Shown in pieces: positions 30,472 to 42,887 of a stretch of DNA of 64,000 nt (the stretch's first letter is position 1; each line of letters begins with the position of its first letter). The DNA lies in NCBI RefSeq assembly GCF_013282745.1, contig NZ_CP054044.1, forward strand, positions 2,232,001 to 2,296,000, in the 5' to 3' direction. Source of the DNA: Yersinia bercovieri ATCC 43970. Its GTDB lineage: Bacteria > Pseudomonadota > Gammaproteobacteria > Enterobacterales > Enterobacteriaceae. The notes beneath the pieces were generated by a model. That model was not told the DNA's origin and ran no database searches. It was given only the letters and a program-made list of their open reading frames with translations. The translations under genes were made by a program, and so were the position numbers.

Positions 30472-31311
30472 ATGACCCAAATTTCGACTCCCAACTCCAC
30501 CGCCTTAGCTCTGCAACGTTTGTTGGATATTATGCGCACCTTGCGTGACCCTGAGCACGGCTGTCCGTGGGATCGTAAGCAGACTTTTGACACTATTGCG
30601 CCCTACACGTTGGAAGAGACTTATGAAGTGCTTGATGCGATTCAGCGCAAGGATTTCGACGATCTTCGCGACGAATTGGGTGATCTGCTGTTTCAGGTGG
30701 TGTTTTATGCGCAAATGGGGCAGGAGCAGGGGCTGTTTGCGTTTGATGATGTGTGTCACGCCATCAGTGATAAGCTGGTGCGCCGCCATCCGCATGTGTT
30801 CCCCAATGAAGCTCAGCACGCCGCTGAGGCGACTATTGGCAGTGAAGCCGCGCTGGCAGGTTGGGAGTCCCGTAAAGCGGAGGAGCGGGCCGAAAAGGCA
30901 CTGTATTCGGCTTTGGATGATATCCCTGATGCACTGCCCGCATTGATGAAAGCCCATAAAATCCAGAAACGCTGTGCGTCGGTGGGCTTTGATTGGGATA
31001 CGCTGGGGCCAGTGCTGGATAAAGTCTACGAAGAGATTGATGAGGTGATGTTCGAGGCGCGTCAAGCGGTGGTCGATGAGGATAAGTTGGGCGAAGAGAT
31101 CGGTGATTTGTTGTTTGCCACGGTGAATTTATCCCGCCATTTAGGTCATAAAGCGGAAAATGCTCTACAGGCGGCTAATCGTAAGTTTGAGCGGCGTTTT
31201 CGTCAGGTAGAACAAATAGTTACAGCATCAGGTCGTACCATGGAGAGTGCCACACTCGCTGAGATGGAAGCCGCCTGGCAGCAAGTTAAAAAGCAAGAAA
31301 CTGAAATGTAA
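30472..31311 (+). CDS. mazG: Nucleoside triphosphate pyrophosphohydrolase MazG
   Basis: Hydrolyses NTPs and dNTPs to the monophosphate and pyrophosphate, and in E. coli lowers ppGpp during starvation. The 279-aa product has two MazG domains: the first with CPWDRKQT, LEETYEVLDAI and DELGDLLFQVVFYAQM, the second with VYEEIDEVMFEA and EEIGDLLFATVNLSRH, both with the EExxE and ExxD metal ligands. It is somewhat longer than E. coli MazG. In E. coli it lies directly after the mazEF toxin genes; here relA and mazG are separated only by repeats, and no mazEF is seen. Confidence 0.96.
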   Translation: MTQISTPNSTALALQRLLDIMRTLRDPEHGCPWDRKQTFDTIAPYTLEETYEVLDAIQRKDFDDLRDELGDLLFQVVFYAQMGQEQGLFAFDDVCHAISDKLVRRHPHVFPNEAQHAAEATIGSEAALAGWESRKAEERAEKALYSALDDIPDALPALMKAHKIQKRCASVGFDWDTLGPVLDKVYEEIDEVMFEARQAVVDEDKLGEEIGDLLFATVNLSRHLGHKAENALQAANRKFERRFRQVEQIVTASGRTMESATLAEMEAAWQQVKKQETEM

Positions 31312-31439
31312 GGTGTTTTAATTCATTTTACGGATGGTTGTTGAATTTTAATTACGTTAATATATTGAATTATAACGGATAGTAAGACGATGTTCCGCGC
31401 GGTTTTGGCAGCGAAAACCGCCATGGTCGTGGAGATCAT

Positions 31440-31468
31440 TTGTAGCGAAACCAAGGTTCCGGTATACT
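31440..31468 (+). promoter_or_regulatory. Candidate pyrG promoter
   Basis: TTGTAG (31440-31445) and TATACT (31463-31468) are 17 bases apart, about 55 bases before pyrG. Just upstream, GCGGTTTT and AAAACCGC (31399-31421) form a hairpin that may end mazG transcripts. Pattern match only. Confidence 0.45.
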
Positions 31469-31507
31469 ACTTTCCCGTCCTGGTACTTCCATCGTCTTTA
31501 AACCTAA

Positions 31508-34535
<3,028 letters not shown>

Positions 34536-34607
34536 TCTTACTGCGCCTTATCTTCTGAAAAGTTGATTGAAAAATCCACTTCGGTGGGTTAATGAGATGA
34601 TCACCCC

Positions 34608-34645
34608 CACCCTGTGAGCGATAAGCTGACAGGGTGTTTTATTTT
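34608..34645 (+). terminator. Rho-independent terminator of eno
   Basis: CACCCTGT pairs perfectly with ACAGGGTG around a 13-base loop, followed by TTTTATTTT. Confidence 0.88.
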
Positions 34646-34992
34646 GGGGCATCATCTAAAAAAACAGCAGAGTTGGCAGTTAATCCACTATCAACTTCAA
34701 TGTGTTATCTGAAGATTGTCTGTTTAGGCAAAACCAAGATGAAATATAATCAGTGTTGCCAAAGCAGAGATAACTATAGACTTATAGTCTTAATATTATC
34801 AATTAATATAGCTATCCGATTGTTAACTATAATTTAGGTGTATTTTTTATTTCATTCTCAATAATAATGTTATATTTTCATTGTTATAAAAATAAGTATT
34901 ATAAAGATAATATCATTAGTCATATAATTTAATTTTATATAGTATCAATTAGTAAGCATGCTAGTGTTAACAAAAACTAATTGGAGTATATA
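34646..34992. other. AT-rich gap before the orphan 332-aa gene
   Basis: From about 34740 the DNA becomes very rich in A and T, with many TATA/TAAT stretches, in sharp contrast to eno. Several stretches could act as a -10 box, so no single promoter can be chosen. No RNA gene or repeat is seen. Confidence 0.5.
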
Positions 34993-35991
34993 ATGGATTA
35001 TCATTTTGAAAATGAATACAATTCTAGTTCTTTATCCACAGAGGTAGCTGAAGATATTAAGTTAATTAGTGAAGGGATTTATATTGATGGGGCACACAGA
35101 GCTGACTTTAGCCTGGATTATATATTTAAGTCTTATAAGGTAAGCGATAAAGTCGCTAAACTAATGCGTCGCCATGGTGTTTATGGCAAAACCGATGTGG
35201 CAGCATTATGCATACTTGAGAAACTGAAGGTTGACGACCACTCACTGGAGTATGTTGCTAAGAAAATTTCTAATTTTGATGTGCTTGATTTCATTAAAAT
35301 GGTGAAGTGTGGCGTTAAGGATATAGAAACCTATCTTTTTTATAAAGAAATTATACGGTATAAAAAGGAAGTAAGGGAAGTAATAAAGGATCTCCTTCAA
35401 CCGAAGGAGATGGGTTCTTATGTGAATGAACAATCTTATTACATAAATAAATATCCTGAACACAGCAAACTGATTAATTCATCTTCTAGCCGCGGAATGG
35501 TGCACATAGGAAATCTAGCATCATTGATTGTATTATCTGCTCATAAATTGACTGACGATCTGTTAATTTCGGCTAAGGAGAAAAATATAGAAAATCATAT
35601 TCTTTTCGCCGCGATTAAGTCTGTGGATAGTCATGAGGTAATAAAAAGTATATTTATTGATTTAGGTAAAACCCCTATTACTGAAAAAGAATTTATTGAT
35701 GTTACTCTTGGCAAGTTAACAATAGATGAGATCAAATTTGACTATAATGAAAAAACGGCAAAGTTACAGAAAGAAATGGATGACTTAAATAAGGAAATGT
35801 TTGGCGATGCTTATCTAGATGGTGGCCATGCAGTTGATAGCGCTATTCTTAGTGACGCGACAGCGGCAATGTTGGAAACTCGTGATGAGTTATTATCTTT
35901 TGCTTTTGAGAAGCAATTAAGCCAGGAAACAACCGCCATACCTTCTTCTTTATTCAAAGCTATTGTGCTAGGCCACGGAGCAACGCTCTGA
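34993..35991 (+). CDS. Orphan protein of unknown function, AT-rich gene
   Basis: I do not recognise this 332-aa protein. ATG 34993 has GGAG six bases upstream; a TTG at 34981 lies before that site and is not used. The sequence starts MDYHFENEYNSSSLSTEVAE and appears mostly helical and soluble: no signal peptide and no membrane segment. Recurrent short helices rich in Lys, Asp, Ile and Leu fill residues 30-190; a Lys/Glu-rich, coiled-coil-like stretch (YNEKTAKLQKEMDDLNKEM) is near residue 255, and the C-terminus ends KAIVLGHGATL. Codon use favours A/T endings, unlike eno and sodC, which suggests horizontal acquisition. It could be a secreted effector or a phage-derived protein, but nothing visible decides this. 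Confidence 0.7.
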   Translation: MDYHFENEYNSSSLSTEVAEDIKLISEGIYIDGAHRADFSLDYIFKSYKVSDKVAKLMRRHGVYGKTDVAALCILEKLKVDDHSLEYVAKKISNFDVLDFIKMVKCGVKDIETYLFYKEIIRYKKEVREVIKDLLQPKEMGSYVNEQSYYINKYPEHSKLINSSSSRGMVHIGNLASLIVLSAHKLTDDLLISAKEKNIENHILFAAIKSVDSHEVIKSIFIDLGKTPITEKEFIDVTLGKLTIDEIKFDYNEKTAKLQKEMDDLNKEMFGDAYLDGGHAVDSAILSDATAAMLETRDELLSFAFEKQLSQETTAIPSSLFKAIVLGHGATL

Positions 35992-36048
35992 CAAACGTTA
36001 AAAGTCAGTCATGACTGCACTCTACTTTATTGTTGTCATTGATTGCCC

Positions 36049-36076
36049 TTTGCCAGATTCATCTGAATCTGGCAAA
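36049..36076 (+). terminator. Stem-loop after the orphan gene
   Basis: A perfect 12-bp stem, TTTGCCAGATTC and GAATCTGGCAAA, with a four-base ATCT loop lies about 60 bases after the orphan stop. No T run follows. Confidence 0.5.
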
Positions 36077-36190
36077 TAACCCTCATCTGACTCACATCTA
36101 TAACACTGCTATCGTGCAGATAATTCATCAACAGTTATCCTTATTAATCACCCGAATGACTCGATAATCATGCATAAAGGAAGATAACTG

Positions 36191-36715
36191 ATGAAATTGA
36201 AATACTTACTGTTACCGGCGATGCTGTTCTCCGGTAGCTTGCTGGCTGCCGGCGTTACCGTGACCATGAATGAATCCCTGCCCGAAGGTAATGGCAAGGT
36301 GCTGGGTACTGTTACAGTAACAGAAACCGCTTATGGTTTATTGTTTACCCCCAATCTGACTGGGCTGGCAGCAGGTATCCATGGGTTCCATCTGCATGAA
36401 AAGCCAAGTTGTGCACCGGGCCAGAAAGAGGGTAAAGCCGTGCCTGCCCTTGCCGCTGGTGGCCACCTTGACCCGCAAAAAACCGACACTCACCTTGGCC
36501 CTTATAATGATAAAGGGCATCTGGGGGATTTACCGGGGCTGGTGGTCAATGCTGATGGCACCGCCACCTATCAGCTCTTGGCTCCGCGCCTGAAATCGTT
36601 ATCCGAGCTGAAACAACATGCGCTGATGATCCATGCCGGTGGTGATAACTATGCTGACCATCCAATGCCACTGGGTGGTGGCGGTGCTCGCATGGCCTGC
36701 GGTGTTATTGAGTAA
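36191..36715 (+). CDS. sodC: Periplasmic Cu/Zn superoxide dismutase SodC
   Basis: Removes superoxide in the periplasm and protects some pathogens from phagocyte oxidants. The 174-aa product has a signal peptide (MKLKYLLLPAMLFSGSLLAA) and the full metal site: HGFHLHEKPSC (copper His pair and disulfide Cys), GGHLDP, DTHLGPYNDKGHLGDLP (bridging His and zinc ligands), and MIHAGGDNYADHPMPLGGGGARMACGVIE-like end with the last copper His, catalytic Arg and second Cys. AAGGAAGATAACTG precedes the ATG. It lies between eno and queE, a place where E. coli has no sodC. Confidence 0.96.
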   Translation: MKLKYLLLPAMLFSGSLLAAGVTVTMNESLPEGNGKVLGTVTVTETAYGLLFTPNLTGLAAGIHGFHLHEKPSCAPGQKEGKAVPALAAGGHLDPQKTDTHLGPYNDKGHLGDLPGLVVNADGTATYQLLAPRLKSLSELKQHALMIHAGGDNYADHPMPLGGGGARMACGVIE

Positions 36716-36819
36716 CGCTCTGATACAAACAAACTGGCACTCTGGGGGCTGCCGGTTTGGTGAAGGCGAGGGAATCTGCAATAATTGCCCATTGGCCTAA
36801 TCACGATATAGAGATACTG

Positions 36820-37491
36820 ATGCTGTACCCGATTAATGAGATGTTCCAGACCTTGCAGGGCGAGGGTTACTTCACCGGCGTTCCGGCGATTTTTGTGCGC
36901 TTGCAGGGTTGCCCGGTAGGCTGTAGTTGGTGCGACACCAAGCATACCTGGGAAAAAGAGGCAGATCGGGAAGTCGATATGCAGCGCATTATGGTGAAAA
37001 CCGCTGAAAGTGATGCCTGGGGTTCTGCCAGCGAACAGCAGCTATTGGCTATCTTTTCTCAGCAAGGATATACCGCTCGCCATGTGGTGATAACCGGCGG
37101 GGAGCCGGCTATCTACGATCTGCTACCGCTAACATCTGTATTGGAGCAAGCCGGTTACAGCTGCCAGATTGAAACCAGCGGCACGCACGAGGTGCAGTGC
37201 TCAGCAGCCACTTGGGTCACTGTTTCGCCGAAAGTGAAGATGCGCGGTGGCTTGAAAATATTGCCGCAAGCATTGCAGCGCGCAGATGAAATTAAGCATC
37301 CGGTGGGGCGCTTACGGGATATCGAAGCGCTGGAGGTGTTATTGGCTACTCTACATGATGATAAAAAACGGATAATTGCGTTGCAGCCCATCAGTCAGAA
37401 AGATGATGCAACCAAACTCTGCATTGAAACCTGTATCGCCAGGAACTGGCGGCTCTCCATGCAGACGCATAAATACCTAAACATAGCTTAA
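36820..37491 (+). CDS. queE: 7-carboxy-7-deazaguanine synthase QueE
   Basis: Radical-SAM enzyme that turns 6-carboxytetrahydropterin into 7-carboxy-7-deazaguanine on the queuosine path. ATG 36820 gives MLYPINEMFQTLQGEGYFTG and 223 aa, exactly the E. coli length; the open frame begins 21 codons earlier without support. The cluster motif is CPVGCSWCDTKHTW, the family's extended CxxxCxxC form, and VVITGGEP is the SAM-binding stretch. Neighbouring queD makes its substrate. GluQ in this window modifies queuosine in tRNA(Asp), downstream on the same path. Confidence 0.97.
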   Translation: MLYPINEMFQTLQGEGYFTGVPAIFVRLQGCPVGCSWCDTKHTWEKEADREVDMQRIMVKTAESDAWGSASEQQLLAIFSQQGYTARHVVITGGEPAIYDLLPLTSVLEQAGYSCQIETSGTHEVQCSAATWVTVSPKVKMRGGLKILPQALQRADEIKHPVGRLRDIEALEVLLATLHDDKKRIIALQPISQKDDATKLCIETCIARNWRLSMQTHKYLNIA

Positions 37492-37495
37492 AGTG

Positions 37496-37515
37496 CAGGG
37501 CGTGGCAGCGCCCTG
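37496..37515. terminator. Stem-loop between queE and queD
   Basis: CAGGGCG pairs with CGCCCTG around a six-base loop in the 33-bp gap between two convergent genes; probably a bidirectional terminator. Confidence 0.6.
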
Positions 37516-37524
37516 ACGAATGAT

Positions 37525-37884
37525 TTAACCGCGATAAACACAGCCCGCAGAGCAGGTCTCTTTCACCATCACGGCACTTAACTCAGGTAGTTGCGGTTTC
37601 AGCTGTTGCCAAATCCAGCACGCCAACACTTCGCTGGTTGGGTTTTCCAGGCCAGGAATATCGTTCAGATAGTGGTGATCCAAACGTTCCCAAATAGGGT
37701 TAAATGCCGCTTTTAGATCAGCAAAATCCATCACCCAACCGGAGTGAGCATCAACTTCACCAGTCACCTCGATACGAACCATAAATGAGTGACCGTGCAA
37801 ACGGCCACATTTGTGCCCTGCTGCAACATGGGGCAGCCGGTGAGCGGCTTCAAACTGAAAATCTTTAAATAGGGTGGTGCTCAT
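37525..37884 (-). CDS. queD: 6-carboxy-5,6,7,8-tetrahydropterin synthase QueD
   Basis: Makes 6-carboxytetrahydropterin from dihydroneopterin triphosphate, the first committed step towards queuosine. The 119-aa product has zinc-binding His residues in FEAAHRLPH and GRLHGHSF, the catalytic Cys in [14 protein letters not shown], and [16 protein letters not shown] lies upstream of two adjacent ATGs (37887 and 37884); either could be used. It is convergent with queE and divergent from cysJ. Confidence 0.96.
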   Translation of the reverse strand: MSTTLFKDFQFEAAHRLPHVAAGHKCGRLHGHSFMVRIEVTGEVDAHSGWVMDFADLKAAFNPIWERLDHHYLNDIPGLENPTSEVLACWIWQQLKPQLPELSAVMVKETCSAGCVYRG

Positions 37885-37887
37885 CAT

Positions 37888-38253
37888 TCTGACCTTAATT
37901 GACTCAAAAAACCGCCGCATAGTACCGGAAAGCACTGATGCTGGCTATGAAAGCCCGTCATTACGCCGTCAATTTACTCCAGCGAGCCGTGGTAATCATG
38001 ACGTAGCCTACTGATTTATATGCAGAGATGGCAAACCCAGGGGTTGATATCCGCTGCTGGGAATTTCCCCAATAAGTTGAACACTTTAACTCGTATTGAT
38101 TACCTGAAAAACTGCTTAGTCGTTTTAGTTATTTATTATTTCCATCGCTTCTTTAATTGTTATTATCGAGATGGTTAACCTTACAAACATAAAGATTTTT
38201 TGCCCAAAATAATCGACTGACACTGGCTCAAGCATAAAGGAATTCGTACTGCA
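37888..38253. other. Divergent queD/cysJ control region
   Basis: This 366-bp gap carries the cysJIH promoter and, by analogy with E. coli, CysB binding sites, which are too degenerate to place by eye. The stretch from about 38120 to 38215 is AT-rich. AAAGGA lies 12 or so bases before the cysJ ATG, rather far for an efficient ribosome site. Confidence 0.5.
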
Positions 38254-40059
38254 ATGACGACTCAGGCCCCCCCTACCTCTGTACTTCCGCTATCGCCGGA
38301 TCAGTTGACCCGCATACAAGCGGCAGTTGGTGAGCTATCTCCAACCCAAATGGCATGGTTGTCCGGCTACTTCTGGGGCAGGGTGGATCAGCAGCCTGGC
38401 ATGGTTGCGGCTCCTGCGGCGGTAACCCCTCCGGCGGTGACAGTAACCCTAATTTCGGCCTCTCAGACCGGCAATGCAAGGCGCTTAGCGGAACAGTTAC
38501 GTGATGACCTTTTGGCCGCTAAGCTTAGCGTCAATCTGGTCAATGCGGGCGATTACAAGTTTAAACAAATTGCGCAAGAGCGCCTGTTGGTGGTGGTGGC
38601 CTCGACTCAGGGTGAAGGCGAGCCTGCGGAAGAAGCCGTCGCATTGCACAAATTCCTCTGCTCAAAAAAAGCCCCGAAATTGCCAGAAACCGCGTTTGCG
38701 GTATTTGGTCTCGGGGACACGTCATATGAGCATTTCTGTCAGGCGGGCAAAGATTTTGATAGCAAACTGGCCGAGTTGGGGGCTGAGCGGCTATTGGATC
38801 GCGTCGATGCTGATGTGGAGTATCAGGAGTCAGCGCTGCAGTGGCGTCAGCAGGTGGTTGCGGCATTGCAGGCCAGAGTTCCGGCCCAATCGACGGCGGT
38901 AGTTGCGGCAACACCAAGTGGCGCTGTTGATGAGATTACCTCCAGCCCCTACAGCAAAACCGCGCCACTGACGGCGCAGTTATCCGTTCAGCAAAAAGTG
39001 ACTGGCCGCCACTCAGAAAAAGATGTGCGCCACATTGAAATTGATTTAGGTGACTCAGGGCTGCGTTACCAGCCGGGTGATGCGCTGGGGGTCTGGTTTG
39101 ATAATGACCCGGCACTGGTCGATGAGCTGCTGGCGCTATTGTGGCTCAAAGGTGATGAGCCAGTTGGCATTGATGGGCAGAACATGCCGCTGGTACAAGC
39201 GCTGCGTAGCCATCTTGAACTGACACAAAACACCACGGTGATCGTCGATAAATACGCGGCGCTCTCGCGTGATCAAACCCTGATTGCTTTGCTGGCAGAT
39301 AAACCGGCGCTGCAACACTATGCGAAAAACACGCCAATTGTTGATATGGTGCGTCAGGCTCCATCGGACTTGAATGCCGATCAACTGGTAGCGCTACTGC
39401 GCCCGCTGACACCGCGCCTCTACTCCATCGCCTCCTCGCAGGCAGAAACCGAAACTGAAGTTCATATCACTGTGGGCGTGGTGCGTTATGACATTGATGG
39501 CCGACCACGCGCGGGTGGCGCTTCAGGTTATCTGGCTGATCGGCTGGAGGTAGATGACGACATCCGCATCTTCATTGAACATAACGATAACTTCCGTTTA
39601 CCAGCTAACCCAGAAACGCCGGTGATAATGATTGGGCCGGGCACTGGTATCGCCCCATTCCGCGCCTTTATGCAACAGCGTGAGGCTATTGGTGCCAGTG
39701 GTAAGAACTGGCTACTGTTCGGCAACCCGCACTTCACCGAAGACTTCCTCTATCAGGTTGAATGGCAGCGCTACGTCAAACAGGGCTTGCTGACCCGCAT
39801 TGATCTGGCCTGGTCCCGTGATCAGGCTGATAAAATATACGTACAAGACAAACTGCGCGAACAGGGCGCAGAGCTGTGGAGCTGGATCCAACAAGGCGCC
39901 CACATTTACGTCTGTGGCGATGCAAACTGCATGGCAAAAGATGTCGAGCAAGTTTTACTGGACGTGGTGGCTGAGCACGGTGCAATGGATACCGAGCAGG
40001 CTGATGAATATTTAAGTGAGCTGCGCCTGGCGCGCCGTTATCAGCGGGATGTGTACTGA
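38254..40059 (+). CDS. cysJ: Sulfite reductase flavoprotein alpha subunit CysJ
   Basis: Passes electrons from NADPH through FAD and FMN to CysI for sulfite reduction. The 601-aa product has a flavodoxin domain (about 65-200: [39 protein letters not shown]), then a ferredoxin-reductase-type domain with the FAD motif PRLYSIASS, the NADPH sites [16 protein letters not shown] and [13 protein letters not shown], and the C-terminus [10 protein letters not shown]7 run at 38267-38273 near the start is intact. The stop overlaps the cysI ATG. Confidence 0.98.
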   Translation: MTTQAPPTSVLPLSPDQLTRIQAAVGELSPTQMAWLSGYFWGRVDQQPGMVAAPAAVTPPAVTVTLISASQTGNARRLAEQLRDDLLAAKLSVNLVNAGDYKFKQIAQERLLVVVASTQGEGEPAEEAVALHKFLCSKKAPKLPETAFAVFGLGDTSYEHFCQAGKDFDSKLAELGAERLLDRVDADVEYQESALQWRQQVVAALQARVPAQSTAVVAATPSGAVDEITSSPYSKTAPLTAQLSVQQKVTGRHSEKDVRHIEIDLGDSGLRYQPGDALGVWFDNDPALVDELLALLWLKGDEPVGIDGQNMPLVQALRSHLELTQNTTVIVDKYAALSRDQTLIALLADKPALQHYAKNTPIVDMVRQAPSDLNADQLVALLRPLTPRLYSIASSQAETETEVHITVGVVRYDIDGRPRAGGASGYLADRLEVDDDIRIFIEHNDNFRLPANPETPVIMIGPGTGIAPFRAFMQQREAIGASGKNWLLFGNPHFTEDFLYQVEWQRYVKQGLLTRIDLAWSRDQADKIYVQDKLREQGAELWSWIQQGAHIYVCGDANCMAKDVEQVLLDVVAEHGAMDTEQADEYLSELRLARRYQRDVY

Positions 40060-41789
40060 TGAATGAAAAACACCCAGGGCCACTGGTCGTGACCGGAAAA
40101 CTCTCCGATGGCGAACGGATGAAGTCGGAAAGCAATTTCCTGCGCGGAACCATCGCCAAAGATCTGAATGAGGGGCTGACCGGTGGTTTCAACGGCGATA
40201 ATTTCCTGCTGATCCGCTTCCACGGTATGTATCAGCAAGATGACCGCGATATCCGCGCAGAACGTGCTGAGCAGAAGCTGGAACCTCGCCACGCCATGAT
40301 GCTGCGTTGCCGCTTACCGGGGGGGATTATTACCCCGCAACAGTGGCTGGGTATTGATAAATTCGCGGCGGATAACACCTTATACGGCAGCATCCGTATC
40401 ACCAACCGCCAGACCTTTCAGTTCCATGGCATTTTGAAGGGCAATGTAAAACCGGCCCACCAGTTGCTGAATCAATTGGGGCTAGATGCGCTGGCGACGG
40501 CAAATGATGTCAACCGTAATGTGCTCTGTACGTCGAACCCGGTTGAGTCGGTGCTGCATCAAGAGGCCTATGAATGGGCGAAAAAGATCTCTGAACATCT
40601 GCTGCCACGAACCCGTGCTTATGCTGAAATTTGGCTGGATGCGGAAAAAGTTGCCACCACGGATGAAGAGCCGATTCTCGGTGCGACCTATTTGCCGCGT
40701 AAATTTAAAACCACAGTCGTTATTCCGCCGCAAAATGATGTCGATCTCCATGCTAACGACCTCAACTTTGTTGCAGTGGCGGAAAAAGGCAAATTAGTGG
40801 GCTTTAACGTGCTGGTGGGCGGCGGGTTATCCATTGCTCATGGTGATAAGAATACTTATCCACGTAAGGCCAGTGAATTCGGTTATATCCCACTGCAACA
40901 CACTCTGGCGATCGCTGAAGCGGTGGTCACGACTCAACGTGATTGGGGTAACCGCACCGATCGTAAAAATGCCAAAACCAAATATACCCTTGAGCGCGTT
41001 GGTGTTGAGACATTCAAAGCTGAAGTTGAAAAACGCGCCGGTGTGAGTTTTGCTGCCATCAAACCCTACCAGTTTACTGGTCGTGGTGATCGTATCGGTT
41101 GGGTAAAAGGTATTGATAAAAAATGGCATCTGACCCTATTTATTGAGAATGGGCGTCTGTTGGATTACCCCGACCGCAGCCTGAAAACCGGCGTCGCCGA
41201 GATTGCTAAAATCCATCAGGGCGATTTCCGTCTGACGGCTAATCAGAACTTGATTGTGGCGGGCGTGCCGGAAAAAGATAAATCGCGCATTGAAGCTTTG
41301 GCGCGCGAACATGGCTTGATGGACGACACTGTTAGTTCGCAGCGTGAAAACTCCATGGCGTGCGTTTCATTCCCAACCTGCCCGCTGGCAATGGCGGAAG
41401 CCGAGCGTTTCTTGCCGGAATTTGTCACCCGCATTGAAGGCATTTTGCAGCAGCACGGTCTGCCCGATGAACATATTGTGATGCGCGTAACGGGCTGTCC
41501 GAACGGCTGTGGCCGCGCTTTATTGGCTGAAATGGGGCTGGTGGGGAAAGCGATTGGCCGTTATAACCTGCATCTGGGCGGCAACCGTGAGGGCACGCGC
41601 ATCCCACGGATGTACCGCGAAAACATTACTGAAGATGAGATATTGGCTATCACTGATCAACTGGTCGGGCGTTGGGCCAAAGAGCGCCATACCGATGAAG
41701 GCTTCGGTGACTTTGTTATCCGCGCAGGTGTTATTGCGCCAGTGATTGATTCAGCCCGTGACTTTTATGAAGTGCTGGAGGCGGTGTGA
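40059..41789 (+). CDS. cysI: Sulfite reductase hemoprotein beta subunit CysI
   Basis: Reduces sulfite to sulfide at a coupled siroheme and 4Fe-4S centre. The 576-aa product contains the cluster cysteines in [18 protein letters not shown] and [15 protein letters not shown], and anion-binding Arg/Lys residues around [15 protein letters not shown]. An intact G7 run is at 40319-40325. Siroheme is made by CysG, encoded 2.4 kb downstream. It overlaps both cysJ and cysH, consistent with one cysJIH transcript. Confidence 0.98.
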   Translation: MNEKHPGPLVVTGKLSDGERMKSESNFLRGTIAKDLNEGLTGGFNGDNFLLIRFHGMYQQDDRDIRAERAEQKLEPRHAMMLRCRLPGGIITPQQWLGIDKFAADNTLYGSIRITNRQTFQFHGILKGNVKPAHQLLNQLGLDALATANDVNRNVLCTSNPVESVLHQEAYEWAKKISEHLLPRTRAYAEIWLDAEKVATTDEEPILGATYLPRKFKTTVVIPPQNDVDLHANDLNFVAVAEKGKLVGFNVLVGGGLSIAHGDKNTYPRKASEFGYIPLQHTLAIAEAVVTTQRDWGNRTDRKNAKTKYTLERVGVETFKAEVEKRAGVSFAAIKPYQFTGRGDRIGWVKGIDKKWHLTLFIENGRLLDYPDRSLKTGVAEIAKIHQGDFRLTANQNLIVAGVPEKDKSRIEALAREHGLMDDTVSSQRENSMACVSFPTCPLAMAEAERFLPEFVTRIEGILQQHGLPDEHIVMRVTGCPNGCGRALLAEMGLVGKAIGRYNLHLGGNREGTRIPRMYRENITEDEILAITDQLVGRWAKERHTDEGFGDFVIRAGVIAPVIDSARDFYEVLEAV

Positions 41790-42520
41790 GCCAAATGAAT
41801 TTAAGCGAACTTAATGCGCTACCGAAAGCGGAACAAGCGGCGGCATTAGCCATGATTAATGGCAAACTTGAGCATTTAACCGCTCAAGAGCGCGTGAGCT
41901 GGGCGCTGGAAAATCTGCCCGGTGAGTTTGTGCTCTCTTCCAGCTTTGGGATTCAGGCGGCAGTCTGTTTGCATCTGGTGACCCGTCAGCGCCCTGATAT
42001 TCCGGTCATTCTGACGGATACCGGCTATCTGTTCCCAGAAACCTATCAGTTTATTGATACGTTGACCGAGCAACTGCAACTTAACTTGCAGGTATTCCGC
42101 GCCCCGCAAAGCCCCGCATGGCAGGAAGCACGGTACGGCAAGTTGTGGGAGCAGGGGGTTGAGGGCATTGAGCGCTACAATGATCTGAACAAAGTGGAGC
42201 CTATGAATCGGGCGCTAGAGACCTTGGGCGCGCAAACGTGGTTTGCTGGTTTACGCCGCGAGCAATCGGGCAGTCGTGCGCAGCTACCTGTTTTGGCTAT
42301 CCAGCGCGGCGTATTTAAGCTGTTGCCGATCATTGACTGGGATAACCGCCAGATTTATCACTATTTGACGCAAAATGGGTTGAGCTATCATCCGCTGTGG
42401 GAGCAGGGCTATCTATCTGTCGGTGATACCCATACAACGCGTAAATGGGAACCCGGTATGAGTGAGGAAGAGACCCGCTTCTTTGGCCTAAAACGTGAGT
42501 GCGGCCTGCATGAGGGCTGA
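41786..42520 (+). CDS. cysH: Phosphoadenosine phosphosulfate (PAPS) reductase CysH
   Basis: Reduces PAPS to sulfite with thioredoxin. A GTG start at 41786, overlapping the cysI stop by four bases, gives 244 aa, the E. coli length; an ATG three codons later is possible. The PP-loop-type region [22 protein letters not shown], and the catalytic Cys in the C-terminal KRECGLHEG are intact. No 4Fe-4S cysteine pairs are present, so it is PAPS-specific as in other enterobacteria. Confidence 0.97.
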   Translation: MSQMNLSELNALPKAEQAAALAMINGKLEHLTAQERVSWALENLPGEFVLSSSFGIQAAVCLHLVTRQRPDIPVILTDTGYLFPETYQFIDTLTEQLQLNLQVFRAPQSPAWQEARYGKLWEQGVEGIERYNDLNKVEPMNRALETLGAQTWFAGLRREQSGSRAQLPVLAIQRGVFKLLPIIDWDNRQIYHYLTQNGLSYHPLWEQGYLSVGDTHTTRKWEPGMSEEETRFFGLKRECGLHEG

Positions 42521-42593
42521 TGTGGCTGATTAGTGATAATAAGGGGCGCAGAGTGCGCTCTCAGACTGCTGACAAACCCCGATGACGCGATCT

Positions 42594-42708
42594 GGAACGG
42601 AGAGGACGGGTAGAAGAGTAAAGCGTCCGCGCCAGGGATGGCGCGGCTCGAGCCTCCAGGGAAGGATTTACGGCGTCTTTACGATCTAGCTGTTCTCTCC
42701 GCAACCAG
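42594..42708 (+). repeat. Dispersed hairpin repeat, copy B
   Basis: The same element as at 30326-30441 in the opposite orientation. A strong hairpin GCGCCAGGGATGGCGC (42630-42645) lies near its middle. It occupies most of the 367-bp cysH-iap gap. In E. coli the cas genes and CRISPR array lie between cysH and iap; nothing like a CRISPR repeat is seen here. Confidence 0.75.
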
Positions 42709-42754
42709 CACTTTGTCAATAACCTCAGGGCGCAGAGTCCGCCCTTATTTTTTA

Positions 42755-42802
42755 TCATGATGAACCCGTGTCATGATGAACCCGTGTCGCGATGAACCAG
42801 TA
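42755..42802 (+). repeat. Three tandem 16-bp repeats
   Basis: TCATGATGAACCCGTG is present twice without change (42755-42770, 42771-42786), then once as a degenerate copy, TCGCGATGAACCAGTA (42787-42802). It lies between repeat copy B and the 3' end of iap. The function is unknown; the copy number may vary between strains. Confidence 0.85.
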
Positions 42803-42887
42803 TCAAAATTAGCTAGAAATTCGCTCGCGAGCCAGCTTCGCCAAAAACTGGCGGCGATCCTTATCGCCAGCGCGCGTAGCGCTAAAA

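Noticed and set aside
34634..34837. 67-aa ORF starting inside the eno terminator
   Set aside because: Its start lies in the terminator hairpin, no ribosome site is visible and the sequence looks like random translation of AT-rich DNA.
37888..38253. preQ1 riboswitch upstream of queD
   Set aside because: No convincing pseudoknot-type leader is visible and such riboswitches are not usual in enterobacterial queD.
42594..42708. CRISPR array in the cysH-iap gap
   Set aside because: There are no regularly spaced repeats with unique spacers; the 16-bp units are directly adjacent and the hairpin repeat occurs once here.
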